This document shows positions 22,200 through 35,169 of a stretch of 64,000 nt of DNA, piece by piece. A program made the translations under genes and the position numbers. The DNA is taken from positions 106,699,884-106,763,883 of the forward strand of contig OW799234.1 in the NCBI GenBank assembly GCA_941918925.1, in the 5' to 3' direction. How positions within the stretch are numbered: the stretch's first letter is position 1; the number at the start of each line of letters is the position of its first letter. The notes beneath the pieces are model-generated. The model saw only the letters and a program-made list of their open reading frames with translations. It was not told where the DNA came from and ran no database searches. Source of the DNA: Phyto melanocephala. Taxonomy: Eukaryota; Arthropoda; Insecta; Diptera; Rhinophoridae.

Positions 22200-22998
22200 T
22201 TTCGAAGTTTTTATTATTGTATAAAAGTAAAATCAAAACATTTTTGAATCAATTTAGTGAGATACGAGCAAATAAACACAACTTTTTTTTGTTTTTTGCC
22301 CATTTTTTTATCATAAAAATTAAAATTTTTTGCCCTAGGATAATTATAGATACTTCTGTTACTATTTATAGATATTATTCGTAAAAAATTTAATTATTTA
22401 TTAATCGGTAAAGTTATACGGAAGAATTATTTTTTAATTATATCAAGTTTATTAAACTCGTAAAAAATTTTTGGAAGGGCTAGTGACACTAAAATTATTC
22501 CTAAACAAAATAAACTTATCGGGTTGAAACTAGCTCAGATATAAGAATTTAAATGCAACTGCTTCGGTGTGTTTCCTAAAAATTTTAAATGAAAATCAAT
22601 TTATTCAGCTTTTAGAAAATCTAAAGGGTCAACACGGAAATTGAATGAAAAGCCTTGGCTAGCAATTACGTATAATAAATTTATTTATAGTCACAATGAA
22701 TATACAATGAATAGTTAAAAATCCAAGATGGCGTCCTAAATAAAATGGCGGTTAATTTTTTTCTTAACATTTTCAATATGGACAACAAATAAAATGGTTT
22801 AACTAGAAGAATATAGTTAGCTATGTAAAAATTCAAGATGAAAAATGGCATCGGAAATAATAAAGCAAATGGAATACAACACTGAAAAATATATCTGACT
22901 ACGCTACTTTATGGTCATTATACTACATATAATTATGTATATGATGGAGAATTGTGTTATCAGATCCGTCATGGCCTATTATGGCACTCTTTCCTGTT
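22200..22998 (+). mobile_element. INE-1-like element (subfamily A), 3' part
   Basis: It shares AGATACGAGCAAATAAACAC, AGATGGCGTCC-type and GAATATAGTTAGCTATG blocks with the other subfamily A copies. It ends in a mutated terminus (GGCACTCTTTCCTGTTGTG). It abuts the subfamily B fragment at 21891 in opposite orientation, so the pair is a composite. Confidence 0.5.
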
Positions 22999-24481
22999 GT
23001 GAATTAAGTTGTGCTTCTTGAAGCACATGATGCTCTAAGCCAGATCAAAAACGCATATTCCGTTTGTTAACGAAACCGTTTAGCTAAATAAGCGCTTCAT
23101 TACTGAAGATGATTTTGCTCTTAAAATTGCAGTCGCTGACACAGAATTTTAGAAGTAAGTTTGCATTATTTGTTAAATGTAATTCACTATAATGAAAATA
23201 AATATACTGCCTACATTGACATTGTCTGCAAGGCAAGAGTTCAAAGTTGTCAAATCGCAAATAAAAAACCTTTATTGATCCGAGATATGAAATAAATATG
23301 TATCTATTAAAGTCTATTACTTTATCGTATTATGATGCTTATCAGGATTAAGCTAGTATTAAATACTGCCTTATTTCAAGTTCAAACTATAAACTCTTAA
23401 TTTTATACAATTTTGAGTATCCTTCAAATGTAGGCAAAACAAACAATATTCTAAGCAATTAGGACAATTATCATAGAAGTCTGTTTGTAATACACGTAAT
23501 TATAATTATATATTTTAAGCATTGAATTGTTTTGCTATAAGTATATATACATACATATGTACATATTTACATACAGATTGTAGTTCAGAAAAAATACACA
23601 CAAACCAGTCCAGACGGCTGGTCAGGCAAACAGAGAGGGAGGCATTAAGTCAAACAAGTGCCTTTATCAAACAGACGAATACGACTAGAATACAATAAAA
23701 CGAGTGAAGCTAGTTTCAGGCGGTTTAGTCTCTGCAGAATTAAATTTTTATGTGAACTTTATGGACCTAATTATAGTTTTGCCTTAACACACAAAACGAA
23801 ACGACAAAACAACTACTAAATACATACATACATACATACATTCATGCATAGTGATGAAACTCACAAGGAATGTGTAATAAAAAAAAAAAAAAAAGAAATT
23901 ACAAATCAAATAAAAAAGAAACAAAAATAAACTTCAAATAGCTGCGAGTATGCGTTACAATAAAGTAATTTTGCGACGCAATTAAATACTCGTATTATTC
24001 ATATTTACATCTGTACATACAATGCATATTGATAAAATGCTGATTAGAATAAAATAATGTAAGAAGAAGAAATCAAAGCTAAACAAATAGTATTAAAGTC
24101 GAATTATTTTAAAACATGATTCTTATTGTTTTAGCTGCCTTTACGGCACACGATCAATTTGCACCACTTATCAGTGTTAGACAGACGGACGACACAATAG
24201 AAAATTTAATTCATTTAATAATACCCAGAAGATTGTACGTACATACATATGTATGTAACAGAGAACGGCGCATTCTTTAGTTAAATAATTCTTCATATTA
24301 TGTGAATGAACGATAGACTCAGAGTTCAACAAAATAAGCTGTGTGCTGGCGAACAATTTTCTTATATAATTCGTTTTTAGTCGACTAAGTTACAATTAGT
24401 CAAATTTTAATTCAGAATACATAGGCAATTTCTGATCGCTTTTTTATTTTCTTAGTACTTTCTTAGAACTTTGGTATTTAT
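22999..24481. other. sprint intron with a GC-richer non-repetitive patch
   Basis: Positions 23600-23745 (CCAGTCCAGACGGCTGGTC, then a purine-rich run) are clearly less AT-rich than their surroundings and are not repeated elsewhere in the window. They could be a regulatory element or a non-coding exon. A (CATA)n tract lies at 23820-23840. No coding exon is seen. Confidence 0.4.
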
Positions 24482-24687
24482 CAAGGCATATTTATTCGTC
24501 AGGTACTCTTGATTCGTCAGCTGATCATTTTTTTCAACACTTATTTTAAGTTTCAGCTGTCAAAATGCATAAATAAAAAACAATTTTCTCTCTTCTAATT
24601 TATTTCAAATGTCAAACTTCATATATAAAAAATATAAACAAAAAAATTCTCTCCGAACTGCAATTACCTGATGAATAAATATGCCTT
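24482..24687. mobile_element. 206-bp MITE with 9-bp target duplication (copy 1)
   Basis: The 24-bp inverted ends (CAAGGCATATTTATTCGTC, continuing AGGTA) differ at one base. GGTATTTAT directly flanks both sides, a perfect 9-bp duplication. A sister copy lies at 43476-43688. A 9-bp duplication points to the Mutator-like group. Confidence 0.8.
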
Positions 24688-25763
24688 GGGTATTTATGAA
24701 CAAACCATGAACAAGCGATTTAATGGTATAGAGTATAGAAAAAAAAAGCATTTTACTTACACATTATTTATGCTTGTGTATATGTGTTCGCAACTTTGCT
24801 GTACGAAAGAAGTCGAGATTGTGAGTGAATTCGATTAATATTAATTTTTGCTCGCTTCAACCATGCCATTCCCTGGTGTGTTCAAGTTTATATGTGTTTA
24901 GTAAATTTATTTTGTAATTATAGCTTTTTCTTTAATCAATAATTTAATAATACAATTTCTATATTCAGGTTTTGTTAAATGATCAATCAAGTGCGTAATA
25001 ATTTCAATTTCTTTTTGCAGCTTAATGAAATTCGAAATTTAGGTCAGGGTGTTTAAGTTAAGAAGGATAAACAAACGATAAGTCGAGCAATTAATATTTT
25101 TAAATACTAATGCACTAATATAGGGTGTTTTTTCAGGCCAGTAGAATTTGAAATTGTAAAAAAAAATAAAACAATAAAAGTAAATTTTATTCCAAAAAAT
25201 TTTCTTTAATCGTCACTGTGACATAATTAAGATTCAAAATCGTTAATGTGCCGAAATATCTCATTCTTTAAATCTTGAACTGTTGTTGGCTTATTGACCT
25301 ACACTTTTTTAATATTCTTATAGAATAAAGTCCAACGGTATCAAATCACATGATCTTGGCGGCCAATTAACCTTATCACGACGTGAGATAACATTAATTT
25401 TATTTAGAAAAATAAAAAGTACTGTGAGAACATCGTGGAAAACTATTTACTCCTTTTTATGATCTTATTTAATATTTTCTTATTCTCCGTATTCCGTATT
25501 CTACCTCAACCAAGATCAATGCTTTTTAGTTTCCAAAATTTAGATTCATAAAAACAAAAAAATGTAATAATGACTAATTTAACGTAAATGAAATTTAGAA
25601 TTCAATGTACGAATTAAAAACAAGTAAGAGCACTATATTCGGCTGTGCCGAATCTTTAATACCCACCACCAATTTTGTGTACATTTAAAGCTCAATATTT
25701 ATTATTTTGTTAATCGCTATGGAATAATATCTTTATAATAAAATATGTATCACTTTCTTTGTA

Positions 25764-26392
25764 GAGGGTGGTTAAATTTTAAGGGCCCATGTTGAAGGTG
25801 AACAACACCTAGTCTTTAAATTTGTTTTCTGCATTTCATTTGACATTTTTCAATCTCAAACTTACTCAATTTGATCCGTGGAAAGATACGCAAATGAGCA
25901 ACGCTTTAAAGTTATTCAGGTTTTTTATAAAAATTTGCGTTCAAATCAAAATGCATTTTGTGCACTTCGTGATTGTTTTTGTCATCATAATCGTTCAAAT
26001 TCGTCCACAATCGGGAGAAGTGTAAAAAATATTTAAATTTCTGCAAAACAGGTCTGTATAAAATGTTAAAAAATCTGTGAATGCCTTCTTAGTTCGTTGA
26101 ATGGGAACCATTGCTGGTTTTTGCGATAGTGTGGCAAAAGAGCAGTCAACCTCGACTCATCATCATGCCCAACAATTGAGCATCAACATTGCCATTGAAA
26201 ATTTGGACCATCAGATAGAGGAGTAGCACCAAGGGTGGGGGGGGGGGTTGGTGTTACATTTGGCCGATATTTTGTTAAATACATAATTGAACCATAAAAA
26301 TATTATAATTACAAAAAGAAATAATAATAATATCCTAAATAATTTGTGTTTTATTTAAATTCAACATCGGTCCTTAAAATTTAACCACCCTT
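25764..26392. mobile_element. mariner-like element, internally deleted
   Basis: Inverted ends GAGGGTGGTTAAATTTTAAG and AAGGGTGGTTAAATTTTAAG are flanked by TA. Comparison with the unfilled relative at about 21998 (TTTGTATAACTTCG) confirms a TA duplication. At 26098-26220 the plus strand reads like a decayed mariner helix-turn-helix leader (IAGFCDSVAKEQSTSTHHH). A run of ten or more G at 26236-26250 lies beyond it. No intact transposase. Confidence 0.8.
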
Positions 26393-26446
26393 TATAACTT
26401 CGATATGATAGTAAAATTTTTTCATAAATTAAGTCTTTTAGTGAAA

Positions 26447-27470
26447 GTGGGCTTTAAAGTAGGCGTGTCAATAAAGTTTCTGCTAATAAACACAACTTAG
26501 ATATTTCAATATAGTCCTTTATTTTCCCAAAAACTTTGTCAATAGAGAAATTACATGAATTTAAGATAAACAGTTATATGGGAGGTAGGTGTTAAAGTGG
26601 GCGTGTCACCTAAACTTTTTGACACAACAATTACATTGATTAGAAGGATATACGTATACGTGGCGGTTTTATGAGCTTTTAAATTTCATTAACGGTAGAT
26701 AACGTGAATAGTGGGCGTTATAGTAGGCGTGTCAAATATATTTTTGCCAATGAGTACAACTTAGATGTTTCAATATAGCCCTTTATTGTTCCAAAATCTT
26801 TGTTAATAGAGAAATAATATGAATTTTAGGTAAATCGTTATATGGAAGGTGGGCGTAAAAGTGGGTGTGGCACCTTAATTTTCTGGCGCAGTAATGACAT
26901 TGCCTAGAAGGATATACGTAGCAAATTTGATCATCATATCTCTAATTTTAGCAGTTTTATGAGCTTTTAAATTTCATTAGCGGTAGATAACGTAAAAAGT
27001 GGGCGTTATAGTAGGCGTGTCAAAGTTGTTTTTGCGAATGAGTACGGCTTAGATGTTTCAATATAGCCCTTTATTATTCCAAAATCTTTGTTAATAGAGA
27101 AATTATATGAATTTTAGGTAAATCGTTATATGGGAGGTGACCTTAAAAGTGGGCGTGGCACTTTAGTTTTCTGGCACAGTAATGACATTGCCTAGAAGGA
27201 TATTCGTAGCAAATTTGATCATCATACCTCTAATTTTGGAGATTTTATAAGCTTTTAAATTTCATTAACGGTAGATAACGTGAAAAGTGGGCGTTATAGT
27301 AGGCGTGCAAAGTTGTTTTTGCTAATTAGTACAACCTAGATGTTTCATCATAGTCCATTATTATTCCAAAATCTATATTAATAGAGAAATTATATGAATT
27401 TTGGGTAAAACGTTATATGGGAGGTGGGCGTAAAAGTGGACGTGGCACATTGATTTTCTGTTACAAAAAA
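26447..27470. repeat. 264-288-bp tandem repeat inside the INE-1-like element
   Basis: The unit starts at 26447, 26711, 26999 and 27287, each with GTGGGCGTTATAGTAGGCGT or a variant, and carries TTATATGGGAGGTGGGCG and GGATATACGTAGCAAATTT-type blocks. The last two full periods are exactly 288 bp. Confidence 0.8.
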
Positions 27471-28337
27471 GCGTCTCACCAAAAAGCAAAGTGTGCAAAA
27501 TTTCAGAGTCGTACATCCAATTTTGTTGCTTTTATTACGTTTTTGTTTTTAAATATACCGAAAAATACACTGTGCGGTATAAATTTTCGTACATTTTGAT
27601 CGATAACTCCTCTCCTAATGCATAGATTTAGACAATTTTCGGGGAAAAATATTGTTTTTACTCAGGAAATATACATTCGAAGTTTCATGAGTCTACGTCC
27701 CTGTTCGAAGGACAGGGTTTTTTCGACCTACTCTTGCTTTTCGAGCTATAACTCTCTTCCTAATATTCCGATTTAGCCCATTTTCAATACCAAACAAATA
27801 AGAAAGATTCTGGGAAAATTTGAGCCCCCTAGCTTTTTCGGTGCGACCTCTATCGTGCTTTCAACAGACGGACGGACATAGCTAGATCGTCATCAAATCA
27901 AACCCTGATTCAGAATATGTATACTTTATGGGGTCTAAAATGGATATTTCGATGTGTTACAAACGGAATGACAAAATGAATATACCCCCACCATTTTTTT
28001 GGTGGTGGGTATAAAAAACGTACAAAATACAAAAGTATGATGAAAAAGGGGAAAAGTACATTTTGTGTCGCCCATATCAATCTCAGTCTCACTTCGGATA
28101 AATAGTTACTAACTATTTTCATAAAAGTAGAAAGTACAAGAAATGAAATTTTAAAGCCCTATTATATCCAGATATTAATAATATGTTTAGATTAGATAGA
28201 CATTAACAACGTTTTTCTTTATTTTATTTCATTTTTAAATTATCTTCCTCTATTTAAATAATATTTTTTTATCTAAATGTAAGGCATTAGTACATAATTT
28301 TAAATTCCTAAATTTAGAAAATAGAAAAAGTATCATA

Positions 28338-29740
28338 GAAACAAGTGAAAGTGTTATATTCGGTCGCGCCAAATCTAATAATACCGTTCATCATCATGTA
28401 CATATTATAGCTATGTACACATTTTAGCGTAGCCTAGATTTTGGATATACGCCATTTTCTTTATTATTATTATTATTATAATTATTATTATTATTATTAT
28501 TCTAGTTAAGATCTTTGATTTGATACCAATATTGATGGGTTGAAAAAAAAATTTCGTCCTTTAGTATCAGAAGCCTTAATGGTTTCTATGCTATTTTAAT
28601 ACTTTATTAATACTTATTTATTTATTCCACTGGTCAAGCCCTTTCATTTAATTGTGAGGATTAGACCGTTACCACTAAATTTGACTCATATATTCGCATT
28701 TTATGTTTACCTTTTCATAGTTAACTGAATTTTACTACAATAGGGTGATCAATTCGGTTTTACGACCGATGGAAAACCCGGTTTTTTCCTCTTTCAGCTG
28801 GCGGTTTTTTCTAAATGTTGATTTTTCGAATATCGAATACACTGGTTTTTTTTATCCGAAAAAGCCGGTTTTTTATTTTTTTTAAGTTTATTTGCATATA
28901 TCTTTGTAACCAATCGTACTAAAGTATTCTTATTATGCGAAAAGTTTCCAAAAATCAAAAAATAAAAACTATTATTCTTAAAAATGTACAGAAGGAGATA
29001 CAAAAATTTATAACAGCCTTATAAAAAGTCTTATTTATTTATGTATTAGTTTATTGTATTTATTTATTTTACTTGTATTTATTTTACCTTAAATTCAAAT
29101 AATTAAAACCAAATTAGTCAACTGCTTTCATGTCAGTTATTGCGTAATTGTGTAGCCAAACTTAATTTCATATTGAGATATAATTTTTATTATAATCTTT
29201 TTTTTACAATATTTTTTAATATTATAATAATATAATATTAACTATTTGAAAACCGGTTTCTTAAAAAAGTCGAATAATCGATCACCCTACTATCCAAGCC
29301 CTTTTATTTTATACCCATATTGGCTCTTTCGGTTTTATAGGAATGAAAAAAAATCGAATTTAGTTTGTAAATTTTAGGACCGATTTTCAAAATATTTTTT
29401 GCCGATTAGTAGTCGATTTGTGAAAATTTATTAACAATTATCTCTAGAGACGTACGATATCTACAAAGTCACAAGCTTGTCTATAAATTAGCCTAGGGTT
29501 GAAAAATTTGAATTTATGTGGTAAAAATAATGGAAGAAATAGAGGCAGAAGGCAATTTGTGGGGCGATACTAATCTGCTGATTGATGACAGTGGGCTTCA
29601 AAAAGCAGATTTCAAAATTCACACGGACAGACGGACAATGTTTAGTCGACTCCCCTGAGATCGGTAATGAATATTTGAAAAATTTCACTCGAAATGACAA
29701 GCCCATATATACCCTCAAACACTCTGTGAAGAGTATAATA
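28338..29740 (-). mobile_element. INE-1-like element (subfamily A), interrupted
   Basis: Read on the minus strand, it begins in an ACTCTTCACAGAGTG-type head near 29735, carries CGATCTCAGGGGAGTCGAC and TTGTCCGTCTGTCCG, and ends at an ATATAACACTTTCACTTG terminus near 28345. A (TTA)n tract sits at 28462-28501 and a TIR element occupies 28743-29287. Confidence 0.55.
28743..29287. mobile_element. 545-bp TIR element with CCGGTTTT motifs
   Basis: Ends GGGTGATCAATTCGG and GGGTGATCGATTATTCG (inverted) are flanked by TA on both sides, as expected for Tc1/mariner-type insertion. The interior repeats a CCGGTTTTT motif in both orientations. A related sequence is nested in the mariner at 58095. There is no transposase. 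Confidence 0.65.
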
Positions 29741-29912
29741 AAAAAAGTATGTTTTGATTCCTTCATTTCATTTAATATCTCGACCCAGGCAATAGTCTTG
29801 GATGGAAAAAAAATCATAAAATTGCAAAAAGTAAAATAGAAAGAAAAAAAAATCGATTTCGTTTATATTTTGATTTTTTTATCTGAAACTGGACCTATAA
29901 TCCTTACGCTGG

Positions 29913-30330
29913 GTCTCCACGTAGCAATATTTATTGCTAAGCATAAGCAAAAACGTCGGCAGAATAACGGCACTTTATTGCTAAAGTTTGTTTATTTGCA
30001 TTGGGTGGAGAACACGACACAAGTAATTTATTTATAAAATTTAATAATTTGGTTTTAACTTTTATGTTTTTTTTTTGAAATACCTCACTCTAAATTATTA
30101 TCAGGTAAAATTATTTTAATTTTCTTTTGTTTCTGCAAAGAAAAACAAAAATTTCAAAGAAAATTGAAAGATTTTGACAGCTTATTGCGGCAATAATTAC
30201 TTAAGCAATCAGCAAAGCAATGATTGCGCAATAAACTGCAACATATAGCAATTTGCAGTCTACATGTCGCAATCTCTATGGACGCAATCAAATTTGACAA
30301 TTGCGGTCATAAATATTGCTACGTGGAGAC
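29913..30330. mobile_element. 418-bp MITE with 22-bp inverted ends
   Basis: Both ends read GTCTCCACGTAGCAATATTT (then AT) when inverted. The interior contains many GCAAT/ATTGC dyads. No target duplication was identified, and no reading frame is present. Confidence 0.7.
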
Positions 30331-32194
30331 TGCGGGTTTAAAGTATTTTTTTTAAATGCTTCAAAAACTATTAGACGAAAAACTACATTTTAGTCCGCTT
30401 ATCACTTTACTTGCATCAGAATTTATTTATTTCAAAATTCTAGACTTTGAAACTCAAACAATTCAAAAAGTAGATAGATAAAAATCTATTGAAGAAAGTA
30501 TGGAAATACCCATGTTCGTTATCGCAACCATTTAAATCAAAAAACAGCTGTTAAGGAAATTGTTTTAGTGTGAAATATTTTCTATACTTGCTGCATTAGT
30601 TCTTGCAAGATATTTTTTTACCCTCCACCTGTGGCGCTAATATTTCTCATTTTAATTTCTACAATATTAATTTCCGACTCCATAAATTTTGCAAATATCC
30701 GGAAATGAATGGCGTAGGCTTATGGCAAAAAAAAAAAAAAAAAAAGGTATTGTAATTATAAAACTCACCGTTTACACGGCACGGTTTAGCGCTGCTGCAA
30801 GAGAAACACAGCTTATGACTTCTTATTTTTTTCATTTGAAATATTTTCCTGTCTTTAATTTTAACCCAATATTTTCTTTGATATGTTTTTTTTTTATAGG
30901 GTATGCATGCAAAGATATACATATTGAACTATCTTTAATTGCAATTAAGACGTACGTAAAACTTTTGTTGAATCATTTAATTACAGAAAAAATAATTGGG
31001 GTTTTTGAAGAAGTTTTGTGAAATTTTCTTTGTGTAAATAAAAAGTAAACATAACGTAAAATAATATTATTAAAAACGTGTTGTTTTCATGTCTAAAAAT
31101 AAACTATTGTTATCAAATATTTTAGAAAATAATAACAATAACGACTGTTGTTTACATTTTTTTACAACAACAAATAACTTTTGATTTTAAATCATTTAAT
31201 TCTTTTGAGTGAATTTCATATAAGTTTAATAATAACAAAAATTCCTTTGCTCCTTTGTTTAAAGTTTAATATTGAAAAAAAAAAAACAAAAAATAATAAT
31301 AATAGAATATATGTATGTACATATGTATATAATTAATTAATCAAATATTAGTATAAATATAAAATGCCTAAGAATTTGATATATTTAACAGTACTATTTT
31401 AAATACATCTGTATTGTTAACAGTGATTATAATGAAAATTTCAATTTATACTTTGCAAAGTGCAAATATAAAATACAGAGAACTTTAATTGAAGGTTGGG
31501 CATATGACCTATTTTATTTTTACACAAATAGTCAATAATCATTTCTAGCAATTAATTGATTTGTTTATTTTATAAAAAGGAATTTCTTTATTTTATAAAA
31601 AGGAATGTTTATAAATCATACCAACACAGGTACATATACATACATATATGTATGCTATACCTTTCTTTAGATTTTAAAATTAGGTTTTTAAGTTTAAAAA
31701 TAATGATAAAAGAATTAAGTTTCTCAGTTCTATGATTTTTTTGCAAAATAAACAACTCCAAAATATTCCACATTTTTTAATGTGACTATTAAATAAATCA
31801 TAAACTTTAAATGATATTAAACATTTTTAAATTTCTTGTTTAATTCGATAAGAATATGCATTTTTTATCGTTTATAATTACTCACATTCTAAAACTTATC
31901 TTTCCATTATATTTGGAAATTTTTACCATATGCAGTACCGTGAAATTAATAAGCAGTGTATTTTGGTGTATTACAAAATGCTTTATAATTTTGTTGTTAA
32001 TTCTACAAATGATTTTAAGTATGACGTTTTTACATTTAAATAGTAGTAGTTTTGTTAGAACTATTGTTGTTAGAATTCAACAGTAATTAAACAAATATTT
32101 TCGAATCTCTCTCAAAACATTGAAATTTTCAATTGAATTGCCAATATCTTAAAAAAATACAATTTAAAAAAAATACTTTTTTTGAAAATATATA
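30331..32194. other. sprint intron; one short INE-1-like fragment
   Basis: At 30618-30720 the blocks CCTGTGGCGCTAATA and TTTCCGACTCCATAAA match the head of subfamily A copies. A 19-base A-run lies at about 30727. The frames here are low complexity. Nothing else is supported. Confidence 0.45.
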
Positions 32195-32945
32195 ATAGGT
32201 TATTTTTTGCTTTGGACGCCATCTGTATTTTACTAGTCAAGCTCTTTTATTGTACCTACTTATATTGATGGGGTTATAAAAAAATGTGTCCGCCATTTTG
32301 TTTCGGACGAAATCATTGATTTTTTATAGTAAACAATAATCTAATAGTCAAGTGCTTTTATATTTTGCCCATATTGAGGGAGTTAAAAGGGATAAATTTG
32401 TAATTAATAGATTTGACCTATATATGTATGTATATCTACCATTCATTATGTTATGAACGCCATTTTAGATTTAATATTTTTGCAAGATTTTTTTTACTAG
32501 TCAATCCCTTTCTTTAAAAATTAAAAAATCCGACAGTTGCCTTAAAGCAAAAAAAAAATTATTTGTAAATCTTAGGAAAAATTCCGCAGAAGTTGTCTTT
32601 TTGTTCTTACACCCCCTAGTGGTGTCGCCATAGTACTCAGAGGTTAACTGTAAGATTAATAAACTTGATATAATTAAAACAAATATTTGTTTGAACTATT
32701 TTTTACCTAAAACTACTAATCAGTGACTGATTTCTCCAATACTTTCAACGAATAACCAAACAGCCATATCATGCATATACATAAATAATAACATACTTGC
32801 TTGTAAACTATTTGAGAACTGAAAAATAAAATTTCTTTGCTTATATCTCAGCAGATAATGGACAGATTTGCTAGCTGACGATTTTAATTTTCTCTCAACT
32901 AATTTTTAACTATGAGAGCTTAAAGTTGATTTCAACAAACGCAAT
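32195..32945 (-). mobile_element. INE-1-like element (subfamily A), strongly eroded
   Basis: The order of motifs ACTAGTCAAGC, CCATATTGAGGG and GTTGATTTCAAC, read on the minus strand, follows the subfamily A pattern. Both termini are gone, so the limits are approximate. Confidence 0.4.
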
Positions 32946-33984
32946 ATATATACATATGTATATTTATAAATCTTTTTATTTTTGTAAAAAAGTAATAATT
33001 CCAACTTATACGCTTAACTTTTCCTTTATGTAAATGCAATAAAAATGATCACTCTTTATGTTTGTAAATAATATTTTTATATTTTATGTCTATAAATACT
33101 GAAGAGCTGCGCAAAATGTTCTAAATGTTATGTATTCTATTTCATACTATGTACTTCCAATAACTATACTTTAGTGTAACAGTGTAACTATAAATAACAA
33201 ACAATAAAAAAACGTTATGCTTCCTAAAACTTGAAAAGTTGTTCTCTTCAGCTTTTTAGTGTTTGTATTTTCAAACAAAGTAGAATATTTAAACGAAATG
33301 CGACAACGAAATAAAGAAATGGTAAATCATAGCACACCCATTGAGTACAAAAAATACATAAAAAAATAAAAATAAAAAAAAAATTAAAATTAATTGAGAT
33401 AATTTATATATTAAAAATTAAAAGAGAAGTATTTTCTTATGCTAAAAGTAACTTTACTTAATAAAGGAATAAAAAACTAAATATAATGGTTACTCTTCAC
33501 CAAATTAATCATTATTGTAAGAAATAGAAATATACCTATCGTATGAGTTCGTCACTAACGACGAATTTGGTCAGCGCACCACCCTGCACGCACAGACTGT
33601 TTAAATTTTCGTTTGTCATTCGCTCCAATGGTTTTTATAGCATAACTAAGTATGTCAAATTTTATACTAGTGTATTTTTACAGATTTACAAAACTATCTT
33701 AAAATAATAAAATGCGTGCATCAGAGCTTGGAGTTCACATTTAAAAATTCCTGTTATTATTCAGCAAATAGGCCGAACAGTTTATTTATTGCATTTATAG
33801 TCCGCTGAGTAAAGTTTGTTCTGAACACATTGCCAATTTTGAATGAAGAAATTAGAGGTGTCATAACCGGTTTCAGAATAATTAAAAAAAAAAACATTTT
33901 TATTTTTTTTCCTTCTTGATTTTCAAATTATTCGAGAAACCGGGTTTCATGGGTTTCATTATGTCTCGAATTAATCGACAATAT

Positions 33985-34730
33985 CAAAGATTTTGGTGCT
34001 TTTAAATATATACACTATATAGTACTAATATACTTTTCGAAAGCTTATGAATAAGAGAGTTAATTGAGCAATGTCCGTCTATCGGTTTGTTGGTTAAAAT
34101 CAACGTTTAGAAGACTTTACATATTGCACAGATCTGTATGTAGTATCAATATTTGGAAATGAATCCCTAATTTAATCTAGCGCAAGCGCCATATAAATTT
34201 CAAAACTATGATCAATTACACACGGTTTTTTCCCATATTTTTATCACAAAAATGTAAACTTTTTAATTTTAGGATAATTCTATTGACAGGTTTGTTACTA
34301 ATTGTAAAAATAATCTGTCTCTCGGAATATTCGTAATTTGGGACAAATCGGCAAAGTTATATAATTATTTGGGAAAATATATATATATATTTTTTTTGAA
34401 TATATCGAGTTGATAATTTAAAATTTTTGGACACTTTAAATGACGCCAAATTAAAAGTTAAGCCTCAAAAATTATTCACCGGAAAAACTTATTAATCGGT
34501 TTGAAACTAACTGAGTTATAAGCTTAAAAAACAACCACTTTAGTGTTTTACAAACGAAAAGCGATATGATTGGTATCAAATAAAAGGACTTTACTAACAT
34601 AATACAATATGCTATACAAATTTTAAAATTCATGATGGCCGCAACTACAAAATGGCGTATAATTAATTTATATACAAATGTGTCATTTGCTAGTGTTATT
34701 TTCACTAAGTAATATTTTTGGTTTTTTGAA
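33985..34730 (+). mobile_element. INE-1-like element (subfamily A), truncated
   Basis: It contains AAGCTTATGAATAAGAGAG, CAATGTCCGTCTATCGG and CAGATCTGTATGTAG in family order and in the plus direction. The head has decayed and the 3' terminus is missing. Confidence 0.5.
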
Positions 34731-34893
34731 CAAAACATAAGTAAACTATAAGCAGAGTTAAGCAAAATTAAGCGAAATTTTTTTTTTTAATTTATTAAAA
34801 TAGCCAATACGTGTATGTATGTATGTATGTATATGTGAGCAGCTTCATTGCTTCAGAAAAAATTATGTTTTTGAGCGAGTCGAATTCAATTAT

Positions 34894-35025
34894 ATGGTTG
34901 TATTAATTCTACAACAAATACAACATTCAAAAAGCAATATGTTTTTTATTGTTGCTTTAGTTTGTCGATGTGTAAAAAAGAACAACTTGCGCGGGAAAAA
35001 ACAAAGCAAATTATAAACTTCTGGC
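34894..35025 (+). repeat. internal fragment of the CAAGGCGAATT MITE
   Basis: AATTCTACAACAAATACAAC followed by TTTTTTATTGTTGCTTT and GTCGATGTGT is shared with 17560-17680 inside the intact MITE. The inverted ends are missing. Confidence 0.6.
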
Positions 35026-35169
35026 AATGTAGTCATGATTTATAAAAAAAAAAAATTACTTAATACAATTTTTTTCTAACTTAAACAATTTTAGTGTCTC
35101 AACGATTAATAAACTTGCAAAAAATTAAAAAACAAATCGTTTGTATTAGTAAAAAATTTTTACAGCAAT

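Larger units (their letters stand above)
25618..28015 (-). mobile_element. INE-1-like element (subfamily B), long copy with tandem repeats
   Basis: Read on the minus strand, this starts in TATACCCACCACC with an inverted GGTGG, continues with GACCCCATAAAGTATAC, GATCTAGCTATGTCCGTCCG and a GAAAGCACGATAGAGGTCGC block, and ends in the family's CTCTTACTTGTTTT terminus. The middle holds about 3.5 tandem units of 264-288 bp rich in GTGGGCG and GGCGTGTC. A mariner (25764-26392) interrupts its 3' part. Confidence 0.7.

Noticed and set aside
23820..23840. (CATA)n and similar TATG tracts across the window considered as a CRISPR-like or structured array
   Set aside because: Simple microsatellites without spacers; the organism is a eukaryote.
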